9,376 nt of DNA, taken from contig JBJELO010000198.1 in NCBI GenBank assembly GCA_051879195.1, positions 1-9,376 of the forward strand. Reading direction: 5' to 3'. Positions 1 to 5,008 of the stretch are shown here, piece by piece. The notes under the pieces were generated by a model. The model saw only the letters and a program-made list of their open reading frames with translations, was not told the origin of the DNA and did no database searches. Position numbers and translations under genes: made by a program. Each line of letters begins with the position of its first letter. The first letter of the stretch is position 1. The stretch is from TWA4 sp051879195 (GTDB taxonomy: Bacteria > Bacillota > Clostridia > Lachnospirales > Lachnospiraceae).

Positions 1-281
1 GAGTTTACACAACAGACGTAGTAGTAGAAGATCAGGAATTCGCTGAAAGCAAAGCGTCAGCATCATCCTACAACGGCAGCGGTGCACAGGATGGTTTCGG
101 CGGAAGTCAGAACTACGGTGGTGACCGTAATTATGGCGGTGGCCAGAATTACGGCGGAGGTCAGAGTTACGGCAGTTACGGACAGCAGGGTAATTCAAGA
201 CCCAGCCCCGCAAGTGCGATTGGTGATGATTTTATGAACATCCCTGATGGCGTTGATGACGAAGGTCTTCCTTTCAACTAG
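1..281 (+). CDS. ssb: Single-stranded DNA-binding protein SSB, 3' end only
   Basis: Partial gene; the reading frame starts at base 3 and gives 92 residues before TAG at 279-281. The first residues (VYTTDVVVEDQEF) match the last strand of the SSB OB-fold, which binds single-stranded DNA in replication, repair and recombination. A disordered linker follows, with four 6-residue units of the type xQNYGG (codons 35-58), then a conserved-looking tip ending DDEGLPFN. Family knowledge: the acidic SSB tip recruits partner proteins and normally ends in ...PF; here one Asn follows the Phe. The gene sits 73 bases upstream of rpsR, the usual rpsF-ssb-rpsR operon order in Firmicutes, so rpsF should lie just outside the window. 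Confidence is high because OB-fold end, Gly-rich linker, acidic tip and neighbour all agree. Confidence 0.95.
   Translation, partial: VYTTDVVVEDQEFAESKASASSYNGSGAQDGFGGSQNYGGDRNYGGGQNYGGGQSYGSYGQQGNSRPSPASAIGDDFMNIPDGVDDEGLPFN
105..176 (+). repeat. 18-bp tandem repeat in the ssb linker
   Basis: Four imperfect 18-bp units (105-122, 123-140, 141-158, 159-176), each encoding a hexapeptide close to GQNYGG (SQNYGG, DRNYGG, GQNYGG, GQSYGS). They form the flexible SSB linker. Because the unit is a multiple of three, gain or loss of copies would keep the frame. Confidence 0.85.
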
Positions 282-340
282 GATTTGATTCGGCCGGTAC
301 AGTGCCGGTCGGTATGCGAAAAGTTATCGTTGAATATTTA

Positions 341-347
341 AGGAGGT
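341..347 (+). promoter_or_regulatory. Ribosome binding site of rpsR
   Basis: AGGAGGT lies 7 bases before the ATG at 355, a near-consensus Shine-Dalgarno. It fixes the rpsR start and fits strong expression of a ribosomal protein. Confidence 0.9.
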
Positions 348-354
348 TATAGCC

Positions 355-621
355 ATGGCTTACAATAAAGGTGAAAGATCAGATGCTCCCATGAAGAGAA
401 GAAACGGCGGACGCAGAAGAAGAAAAGTCTGCGTATTCTGCGGCACAAAAGATACCGGTATCGATTACAAGGATACAAACAAACTGAAAAGATACGTATC
501 TGAAAGAGGTAAGATCCTTCCCAGAAGAATTACAGGCAACTGTGCAAAACATCAGAGAGCTCTTACTGTTGCAATCAAGAGAGCACGTCACGTTGCACTG
601 ATGCCTTATACACTGGATTAA
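355..621 (+). CDS. rpsR: 30S ribosomal protein S18
   Basis: An 88-residue basic protein of normal S18 length. S18 is a small-subunit protein that binds 16S rRNA and pairs with S6 on the platform of the 30S subunit. Diagnostic sequence: an Arg/Lys-rich N-terminus (residues 14-24), then VCVFCG with Cys26 and Cys29, the core DYKDTNKLKRYVSERGKILP (residues 37-56), and RRITGNCAKHQRAL with Cys63 and His66. The CxxC plus Cys/His set suggests the zinc-binding form of S18 (an inference from family knowledge). The start at 355 is supported by AGGAGGT 7 bases upstream. It lies directly after ssb and is closed by the terminator at 694-726, so it is probably the last gene of the rpsF-ssb-rpsR operon. Confidence 0.98.
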   Translation: MAYNKGERSDAPMKRRNGGRRRRKVCVFCGTKDTGIDYKDTNKLKRYVSERGKILPRRITGNCAKHQRALTVAIKRARHVALMPYTLD

Positions 622-693
622 TTTTATCTGAGGGCGTTATCCCGAGGATATCTTTATATACCAGGTCGTAAAGACAGATTTGAGACAAAGGAG

Positions 694-726
694 CCGTCAT
701 GTTCGAAAGAACATGGCGGTTTTTTG
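694..726 (+). terminator. Rho-independent terminator after rpsR
   Basis: An 11-bp stem, 694-704 pairing with 709-719 (one G-T pair), is capped by a GAAA tetraloop and followed by six T at 720-725. It is a textbook intrinsic terminator 72 bases after the rpsR stop, ending the ssb-rpsR transcript. Confidence 0.93.
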
Positions 727-779
727 CAGTACGCTGGCGGGCGTATGTTCAGAGCCAGGCAGTGTTTTTGAGACTGACT

Positions 780-809
780 TTGAACAGTTACTTGGACGGC
801 TGCGATAAA
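780..809 (+). promoter_or_regulatory. Candidate promoter for the UPF0340 gene
   Basis: TTGAAC at 780-785 and GATAAA at 804-809 are spaced by 18 bases, a weak sigma-A-like pair after the rpsR terminator and just before the gene at 834. A start only about ten bases before the ribosome binding site would give a very short leader. Other starts are possible. Confidence 0.3.
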
Positions 810-833
810 TATTAAGAAAGGATTGTGGTATTT

Positions 834-1391
834 ATGTCAGAAATAAGCAGGCAGTGTACAGAGGCAGTTACGGAATTATGTGAAGCTGCAGGTTTGAAAA
901 AAGGCCAGATTCTGGTGGTGGGATGTTCTTCCAGCGAGGTGCTGGGTAAACGGATCGGGACTTTTTCCAGTGAAGAGACGGCTCAGGAGATTTATGATGC
1001 GATTCAGTCCGTTCTGGAACCGAAGGGAATCTATCTGGCTGCTCAGTGCTGTGAGCATCTGAACCGTGCCATTATCATAGAGCGACAGGCTGTTCCTCAG
1101 GCGGAGATCTGCAATGTGGTACCTCAGCCCAAAGCGGGCGGTTCTTTCGCCACGGCGGCATATCGTGGCATGGAGGATCCGGTGGCGCTGGAGGAAATCC
1201 GGGCAGACGCCGGCATTGACATCGGAAGTACGCTGATCGGCATGCATCTGAAGCGTGTGGCGGTTCCTGTAAGACTTGCAGTAAAAGCCATAGGGGAAGC
1301 ACCGGTGACAGCAGCACGTACGCGTCCGAAATTTATCGGTGGATGCAGGGCGGTTTATGATGATCGTCTGGGGGTAGACAGGAGAAGATAA
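834..1391 (+). CDS. UPF0340 / TIGR01440 (DUF436) family protein, YwlG-like
   Basis: A 185-residue protein recognised as UPF0340 family (YwlG of Bacillus subtilis), typical in length and lacking any known biochemical role. Recognisable blocks are LVVGCSSSEVLGKRIG (about residues 25-40), QCCEHLNRAIIIER (about 71-84), NVVPQPKAGGSFATAAY (about 95-111) and IDIGSTLIGMHLKRVAVPVR (about 128-147). No signal peptide or membrane segment is visible, so it should be cytosolic. A GTG at 825 is in frame, but AAAGGA at 817-822 lies only 2 bases from it and 11 from the ATG at 834, so the ATG is preferred. It stands between the rpsR terminator and a fresh promoter at 1452, and is probably transcribed alone. 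The family call is confident; the function is unknown. Confidence 0.9.
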   Translation: MSEISRQCTEAVTELCEAAGLKKGQILVVGCSSSEVLGKRIGTFSSEETAQEIYDAIQSVLEPKGIYLAAQCCEHLNRAIIIERQAVPQAEICNVVPQPKAGGSFATAAYRGMEDPVALEEIRADAGIDIGSTLIGMHLKRVAVPVRLAVKAIGEAPVTAARTRPKFIGGCRAVYDDRLGVDRRR

Positions 1392-1451
1392 AGAGCCGGC
1401 CGCAGGTTTCGGGCGGATTTTAGAAGTTCCTGAAATTTGCAGCATGACAAT

Positions 1452-1480
1452 TTGAAAAAATGTGCTATATTAATTATGAT
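1452..1480 (+). promoter_or_regulatory. Sigma-A-type promoter for the 1570 gene
   Basis: TTGAAA at 1452-1457 and TATGAT at 1475-1480 are separated by 17 bases, each hexamer one mismatch from consensus. The expected transcription start is near 1487, which puts the following hairpin at the extreme 5' end of the mRNA. A second TATATT at 1466 is too close to the -35 box to be used with it. Confidence 0.7.
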
Positions 1481-1485
1481 ACTGT

Positions 1486-1530
1486 CAGAGTCGGCTTTGA
1501 AATACTGCGTATTTTTTCTGTCCGGCTCTG
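1486..1530 (+). promoter_or_regulatory. Nested hairpin at the 5' end of the 1570 gene leader
   Basis: An outer 9-bp stem pairs 1486-1494 with 1522-1530 (one G-T pair). Inside it AAATAC (1500-1505) pairs with GTATTT (1509-1514), followed by three more T. It begins about where transcription should start. A 5' stabilising hairpin is one possible role. The inner stem with its T-run could alternatively be a weak terminator for readthrough from the upstream gene. Confidence 0.5.
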
Positions 1531-1569
1531 AAGAATGCAAACTGCTTGTCGAAGAAAGGAGTTTTTAGT

Positions 1570-2058
1570 ATGATTAGGGCAGGGAAAGATCAAAGATATG
1601 CGGATGGAGGTAATATTTTAGCAATTGGACGCACATATATGAAGGATGCTGAAAGATGCGAGGTGGAATCGGATTATATAGCAGCGGAGGGCATTTATCG
1701 TATATGCTGCGAGATGTTTTCAGGCCTTATACAACAAAAATCTTCCTGTGAGACAGAAGCAAGGAGTGAATATATGCATGCATTGTTTCGATATGCCATG
1801 CTGCCCCAGATAAAAGATGCGGAAAAGATGCAGTATCTGAATCAGGCGCTTGAACTGGCTTCCCGTCTGGAGAAGGAAACCGGTGATGTGGAATATATGA
1901 TAGCAGTTGGCTGTATCGGTGAAGAGATGGATCAACTGCATAAAAATCTGCAGAAACAGATGGCAGCGGACCGCAGACAGATCCATATGTCTCAGGATCG
2001 GATGACGATGGAACAAAAGCAGATGGAAGCAGATCAGGAACAGGCAATGATATTTTAA
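1570..2058 (+). CDS. Hypothetical helical protein, TPR-like with charged C-terminal coiled coil
   Basis: Not recognised. The 162-residue product looks entirely alpha-helical and cytosolic. Residues 20-60 (YMKDAERCEVESDYIAAEGI and after) and 68-105 have the amphipathic, Ala/Leu-spaced pattern of TPR-like helix pairs. Residues 117-160 are a highly charged, Met/Gln-rich stretch likely to form a coiled coil (repeated xQMxADxxQ-type segments). Several Cys (30, 46, 47, 60, 115) have no clear metal-binding spacing. The ATG at 1570 has AAAGGAG 8 bases upstream (1555-1561); an in-frame TTG at 1546 precedes that ribosome binding site and is rejected. The gene has its own promoter (1452-1480) and terminator (2082-2146), so it is a single-gene unit. 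A scaffold or adaptor role is only a guess from its shape. Confidence 0.8.
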   Translation: MIRAGKDQRYADGGNILAIGRTYMKDAERCEVESDYIAAEGIYRICCEMFSGLIQQKSSCETEARSEYMHALFRYAMLPQIKDAEKMQYLNQALELASRLEKETGDVEYMIAVGCIGEEMDQLHKNLQKQMAADRRQIHMSQDRMTMEQKQMEADQEQAMIF

Positions 2059-2073
2059 TAGAAATTTTAATAG
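2052..2073 (+). repeat. 10-bp direct repeat across the stop codon
   Basis: ATTTTAATAG occurs at 2052-2061 and again at 2064-2073, two bases apart, with the first copy containing the TAA of the preceding gene. It looks like a local duplication. No function is proposed. Confidence 0.7.
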
Positions 2074-2081
2074 CAATTAAC

Positions 2082-2146
2082 AGCCGGCGTGTTGTATCCG
2101 GAGACGGCATGAGAGCAGTCTCCGGACAGAACACACCGGCTTTTTG
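2082..2146 (+). terminator. Long-stem terminator between convergent genes
   Basis: The lower stem pairs 2082-2093 with 2130-2141 (12 positions, one C-A mismatch). The upper stem is nine perfect pairs, TCCGGAGAC with GTCTCCGGA, and five T follow at 2141-2145. It ends the 1570 gene. Read on the minus strand the same hairpin lacks a clean T-run, but its strength could still block hydrogenase readthrough. Confidence 0.9.
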
Positions 2147-2178
2147 CTGCCATTTTGTCATCAGTTTCTGATGTTCGG

Positions 2179-2198
2179 AAAACAGTCTGCTGCAGACT
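2179..2198 (-). terminator. Weak terminator candidate overlapping the hydrogenase stop
   Basis: On the minus strand AGTCTG and CAGACT form a 6-bp stem with a 3-base loop (2198-2184), followed by GTTTT. The stem overlaps the TAG stop codon at 2199-2197. It is short, so the larger hairpin at 2082-2141 may do the real work. Confidence 0.35.
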
Positions 2199-3636
2199 AT
2201 ACCTGATTCGTACGGCGAACTGCTTCGGTTATGGTTTTTTTATTCGAAGTGGCTGCGTGTTGGTTTACGGCCCGGGTATTTTTCTCTGCGTGAGTGAGGC
2301 AGCCGGCTCCGCCGACACAACCGCCCTGACAAGCCATACCTTCGATGAAGTTGCCGTCCAGAACACCTTTGGAGGCTTTTAACAGTGCGATGCGGCAGGC
2401 ATCAATGCCGTCGCAGGTTACAGGCTTATAATCAAAATCGTCCGCGCCGTGTTCTTTTAATCCCTGAGCAACCGCTTCGGTCAGACCGCCGCTGCGTGCG
2501 AAGATCCGCCCGAAAGGCGAAGCATCGGTCAGAGGCACATCGTCAAGCGACTGTGCTTCAATATTGCGGCTGTCAAACAGAGCCTGAAGCTCTTCAAAAG
2601 TAATTACAGAATCCACATAAGGGCGGACTTCCTCCCGCTGAATTTCCATTTTCTTGGCGGTACAGGGTCCGATGAACACAATTTTGCAGTTGGGTTCCAG
2701 TCCCTTGATGAATTTGGAAATGGTCGCCATGGGGGAAAGATTGTGGGAAACATGATCCTTCAGCTGGGGAAACTGTTTGTCGATATAATTTACAAAAGCA
2801 GGACAGCAGGAACTGGTTACGAAACTGTCAGTTTCCGAAACTTCCTTCGATTCCGCATAGGCAACAAGATCGGCACCCAGAGCTGCTTCGATGACCGTAT
2901 CGAAACCGAGTTCTTTCAGTGCAGCCAGAATCTGACCGGGTTTTGCATAGTAAAACTGACCGGCAATGGAAGGAGCAACAACCGCATAGACATTGTAGAG
3001 GGTATTATTTTCACTTTTTTTGATCATATCGATGACGTCCAGTATGTAGGATTTGTCGGAAACAGCTCCGAACGGACACTGATAAACGCAGGCGCCGCAG
3101 GAAATACATTTTTCATGATCGATTTTTGCAGCTCCGTCTTCACCGGCATGAATTGCCTTTACTTTGCAGGCAGTTTCGCAGGGACGTTTGCGGTTGGTGA
3201 TGGCTGTGTAGGGGCAGACTTTGGCACATGCACCGCAATTGACACATTTCGATTTATCAATGTGCGCTTTCATGTGTTCATCGAATGTGATGGCGCCTTT
3301 TTTGCAGGCACCCTCGCATCGGTGAGCGAGACAGCCGCGGCAAAGGTCGGTAATTTCATATCCGCTCATGGGGCATTCGTCGCAGGCAATGTCGATAACT
3401 TCAATTACGTTGGGGTCATTTTTGTCTCCGCCCATGGCAATCTGCATACGTTCGGTAAGAATAGCGCGTTCCTTGTAAATGCAGCAGCGCATGGTGGGAT
3501 GGTCCTTGGGGAGAATACGTTTGGGAATGTCGTGCAGATTTTCAAGCAGGGTATCATTCCAGGCTTCTCTGGCGATTTCACGCAGCACCTGATACTTCAG
3601 ATGCTGTACTCTGGTGTCAAATTTGTGTACTTTCAA
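2197..3636 (-). CDS. Monomeric [FeFe] hydrogenase, probably group B
   Basis: A 479-residue iron-only hydrogenase that reversibly reduces protons to H2, normally with ferredoxin as partner in fermenting anaerobes. The N-terminal Cys-rich region has CDEC (85/88), CRGC (99/102) and Cys107/111. Two 4Fe-4S ferredoxin motifs follow: Cys131/134/137/141 and Cys177/180/183/187, with Cys153/157 between them. The H-cluster signatures are all present: TSSCCP (274-279), PCxxKxxE (Pro324-Cys325, Lys328, Glu331) and MACxGGC (434-440, Cys436 and Cys440). F after TSSCCPA, G before PC and GMAC in place of group A forms point to group B, from memory of the families. No signal peptide is seen, so it is cytosolic. 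The start is TTG at 3636 with AGGAGGT 7 bases upstream. HydE/F/G maturases are not in the window. It is divergent from the XRE gene and convergent with the 1570 gene. Confidence 0.95.
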   Translation of the reverse strand: MKVHKFDTRVQHLKYQVLREIAREAWNDTLLENLHDIPKRILPKDHPTMRCCIYKERAILTERMQIAMGGDKNDPNVIEVIDIACDECPMSGYEITDLCRGCLAHRCEGACKKGAITFDEHMKAHIDKSKCVNCGACAKVCPYTAITNRKRPCETACKVKAIHAGEDGAAKIDHEKCISCGACVYQCPFGAVSDKSYILDVIDMIKKSENNTLYNVYAVVAPSIAGQFYYAKPGQILAALKELGFDTVIEAALGADLVAYAESKEVSETDSFVTSSCCPAFVNYIDKQFPQLKDHVSHNLSPMATISKFIKGLEPNCKIVFIGPCTAKKMEIQREEVRPYVDSVITFEELQALFDSRNIEAQSLDDVPLTDASPFGRIFARSGGLTEAVAQGLKEHGADDFDYKPVTCDGIDACRIALLKASKGVLDGNFIEGMACQGGCVGGAGCLTHAEKNTRAVNQHAATSNKKTITEAVRRTNQV

Positions 3637-3643
3637 TTTCTAT

Positions 3644-3650
3644 ACCTCCT
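3644..3650 (-). promoter_or_regulatory. Ribosome binding site that fixes the TTG start of the hydrogenase
   Basis: AGGAGGT on the minus strand lies 7 bases before TTG at 3636-3634. No ATG lies between it and codon 49, and the N-terminal Cys motifs follow in frame, so TTG is the natural start. Confidence 0.85.
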
Positions 3651-3720
3651 ATAGTATTTAAGGCCCTTTTCACCGGAAATTACAGGAAAACCACCATATA
3701 CCGGGTAGTATAATAGGGTA

Positions 3721-3776
3721 GTATATAATGGATCGTATATAATGGATCGTATATATTGGATCGTATATATTGGATT
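3721..3776. repeat. Four 14-bp tandem repeats in the hydrogenase leader
   Basis: Units at 3721-3734, 3735-3748, 3749-3762 and 3763-3776 read GTATATAATGGATC, the same again, GTATATATTGGATC and GTATATATTGGATT. Degenerate related sequence flanks both ends (GTAGTATAATAGG before, GTGTATATGG after). If the promoter at 3837-3865 is right, the array is transcribed as part of the hydrogenase 5' leader. Confidence 0.95.
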
Positions 3777-3836
3777 GTGTATATGGTTTACGGGTGTCCT
3801 GCAGGTTATTTCCTTACTCCGAAGGTGAACAATCGT

Positions 3837-3865
3837 ATTGTATCCTGCCGACTCTTTTTTGACAA
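3837..3865 (-). promoter_or_regulatory. Sigma-A-type promoter for the hydrogenase
   Basis: On the minus strand TTGTCA (3865-3860) and TACAAT (3842-3837) are separated by exactly 17 bases, each hexamer one mismatch from consensus. The start would be near 3830, giving an unusually long leader of about 190 bases that includes the tandem repeats. Confidence 0.7.
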
Positions 3866-3877
3866 ATAAATTATTTG
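3863..3877. promoter_or_regulatory. Perfect 7-1-7 palindrome overlapping the hydrogenase -35 box
   Basis: CAAATAA, a central A, then TTATTTG: a perfect 15-bp inverted repeat whose left end covers the first three bases of the minus-strand -35 hexamer. The position suits an operator. The 7-1-7 spacing resembles Fur/PerR-class sites in layout, but the bases do not match their consensus, so no regulator is assigned. Confidence 0.5.
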
Positions 3878-4083
3878 AAGCAGTTTTGAAGAGAAAATTG
3901 TTCAATGTGACAAAAATTTAATAAAACAGTATTTTTCAACGTGCAAAATCAGGTTTTTCTGAAGATTTTGCGTACAGACAGGGAGTTTTGAGAAAATTGT
4001 ATCGAAAAGAATACAGGCAGCCGGAGGTTTACAAAAGAAGACGAAGATGGTAATCTGAATATAGCTGTTGGCAGAGGCTGAAC

Positions 4084-4108
4084 TGTTCTGGTGAAACAGG
4101 GCAGAACA
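4084..4108. repeat. Inverted repeat just before the XRE gene
   Basis: TGTTCTG (4084-4090) and CAGAACA (4102-4108) are perfect arms around an 11-base spacer, ending 25 bases before the ATG. It may be an autoregulatory operator or an mRNA hairpin; the sequence does not decide. Confidence 0.45.
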
Positions 4109-4133
4109 CGAAAACAGAAGGGAGAGGGGTAAG

Positions 4134-4448
4134 ATGTTTCAGGCACCGGAGATCGATATGGAACGGACCGGACAGAGAATCCGGAAGCTGTGTGTCATCA
4201 ATGGCTATTCGGTCCGGGAACTGCAGAGATATCTGCTGATCGGCTGCCCGCAGTCCATATACAACTGGTATCACGGCAAAACCCTGCCTTCGCTGGATCA
4301 TCTTTTTGCACTGAGTATGCTGCTTCATGTTCCCATGAACTGGCTGCTGGTGGCGGAACCGGATATCTGCAGACAACAACAGAAGCGACGGTTTGCGAGA
4401 ATCCCCCAGATGAGAAGGATGGACAGCTACAGGCATATCGGCAGATAG
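4134..4448 (+). CDS. XRE-family helix-turn-helix transcriptional regulator
   Basis: A 104-residue DNA-binding protein. Residues 11-73 form a Cro/CI-type HTH domain: RTGQRIRKL as helix 1, SVREL (26-30) as the first HTH helix, PQSIYNWYHG (39-48) as the recognition helix, LPSLDHLFALSMLL (51-64) and VPMNWLLV (67-74). This pattern (VREL..., PQ-IY-W, LPS-D-L-ALS, VPM) is one I associate with small Lachnospiraceae regulators. The tail (79-104) is basic and shows no sensor domain. The ATG at 4134 follows GGAGAGGGG at 4121-4129. It is divergent from the [FeFe] hydrogenase, so control of that gene is possible but unproven. Start and frame are supported by the full-length HTH match; a longer open frame in +2 over the same DNA is a shadow. 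Confidence 0.88.
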   Translation: MFQAPEIDMERTGQRIRKLCVINGYSVRELQRYLLIGCPQSIYNWYHGKTLPSLDHLFALSMLLHVPMNWLLVAEPDICRQQQKRRFARIPQMRRMDSYRHIGR

Positions 4449-4508
4449 ACAGATTGGCGGATAAAGAACAGACTCTGAATCTTTCAGAATAACACAGTAT
4501 ACTGAACT

Positions 4509-4537
4509 CTGTCATTCGGTTTACAGCCGAATGACAG
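4509..4537. repeat. Perfect 11-bp inverted repeat after the XRE gene
   Basis: CTGTCATTCGG (4509-4519) pairs perfectly with CCGAATGACAG (4527-4537) around a 7-base loop. No T-run follows on either strand, so it is not a standard intrinsic terminator. It could be an operator for the next gene, an mRNA processing or stability hairpin, or a decayed terminator. Confidence 0.7.
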
Positions 4538-4638
4538 GTACGTTTCACCATGATAAGATAAAAACCTGTAGAATAATTCTTTATGAATGCAGGATACTAA
4601 AGGGTGGAAGCATTGCAGGACTGAAAGAAGGGTTGTAT

Positions 4639-4902
4639 ATGGAAATAAAGAGCGAAAAAGAAATTTTCAGCGGGGAAGAGGCTGATAAAAAAATACTGGA
4701 GTTGATGGATATTCTGTGTGAGACGGGAGTTGCGGTGGAGACACTGGCCAGGATGTGTTCCGTATTGAAGCTGGGCTTTGAATCGCCGGATTTCTGTGAC
4801 GGAAAAGACGCGGCAGCATGCGTGTGGGTGATCGAACAGCTGCTGGAATGGATTGGAACGGAGAAAATATCACCCGAAGTTTTTAAATGGGAAGAGCAGT
4901 AA
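4639..4902 (+). CDS. Hypothetical small acidic protein
   Basis: Not recognised. The 87-residue product is acidic and predicted helical, cytosolic, with no signal peptide or transmembrane segment. Helices are likely at about residues 12-29 (EEADKKILELMDILCETGVA), 33-45 and 58-73 (AACVWVIEQLLEWIG). Cys27, 40, 53 and 61 show no zinc-finger spacing. The frame is open from 4531, but AAGAAGGG at 4625-4632 sits 6 bases before the ATG at 4639, and the upstream residues look non-coding, so 4639 is chosen. A strong terminator starts 6 bases after the stop, which supports a real gene. It may share a transcript with the XRE gene upstream (gap about 190 bases), but the hairpin at 4509-4537 lies between them. 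Confidence 0.72.
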   Translation: MEIKSEKEIFSGEEADKKILELMDILCETGVAVETLARMCSVLKLGFESPDFCDGKDAAACVWVIEQLLEWIGTEKISPEVFKWEEQ

Positions 4903-4907
4903 ATAAG

Positions 4908-4940
4908 AGTCTGTTATCATTTTTTTGATAACAGACTTTT
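4908..4940 (+). terminator. Rho-independent terminator after the small hypothetical gene
   Basis: A perfect 12-bp stem, AGTCTGTTATCA (4908-4919) with TGATAACAGACT (4926-4937), has a loop of six T and is followed by TTTTC. It starts six bases after the stop and separates this gene from the next one. Confidence 0.9.
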
Positions 4941-5008
4941 CTATGTTTCACGGATATGTTATGATGTTAGATAATCGGATTGATGGATAAAGAAAGGGGG
5001 CGAATGTT

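Larger units (their letters stand above)
3637..4133. other. Divergent intergenic region, 497 bases without a gene
   Basis: The only gene-free stretch above 300 bases. From left to right it holds the hydrogenase ribosome binding site, 14-bp tandem repeats (3721-3776), a minus-strand promoter (3837-3865), a 7-1-7 palindrome (3863-3877), an AT-rich zone and a short inverted repeat (4084-4108) before the XRE gene. Small open frames across it (minus 3633-3905, minus 3949-4146) show no family resemblance and no good ribosome binding site. I found no recognisable riboswitch. A promoter for the plus-strand XRE gene must be here, but I cannot place it with confidence. Confidence 0.75.

Noticed and set aside
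699..815. A 38-codon open frame with AAAGGAG in front of its ATG
   Set aside because: Its first codons are the stem and T-run of the rpsR terminator, so transcripts would mostly end inside it. Composition shows no family signature.
2743..3654. 303-residue plus-strand frame antisense to the hydrogenase
   Set aside because: It lies opposite a gene with complete H-cluster and ferredoxin motifs and has no ribosome binding site. It is a shadow of the Cys/Ala-rich coding strand.
3721..3788. CRISPR array
   Set aside because: Units are 14 bp, directly abutting, with no spacers and no cas genes nearby. It is a simple tandem repeat.
3898..3913. Rex-like site TTGTTCAATGTGACAA
   Set aside because: The half-sites are asymmetric and the length is two bases short of the clostridial Rex box as I know it.
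4190..4492. Overlapping plus-strand frame inside and beyond the XRE gene
   Set aside because: It lacks a ribosome binding site and any family match, while the 4134 frame carries the whole HTH domain.
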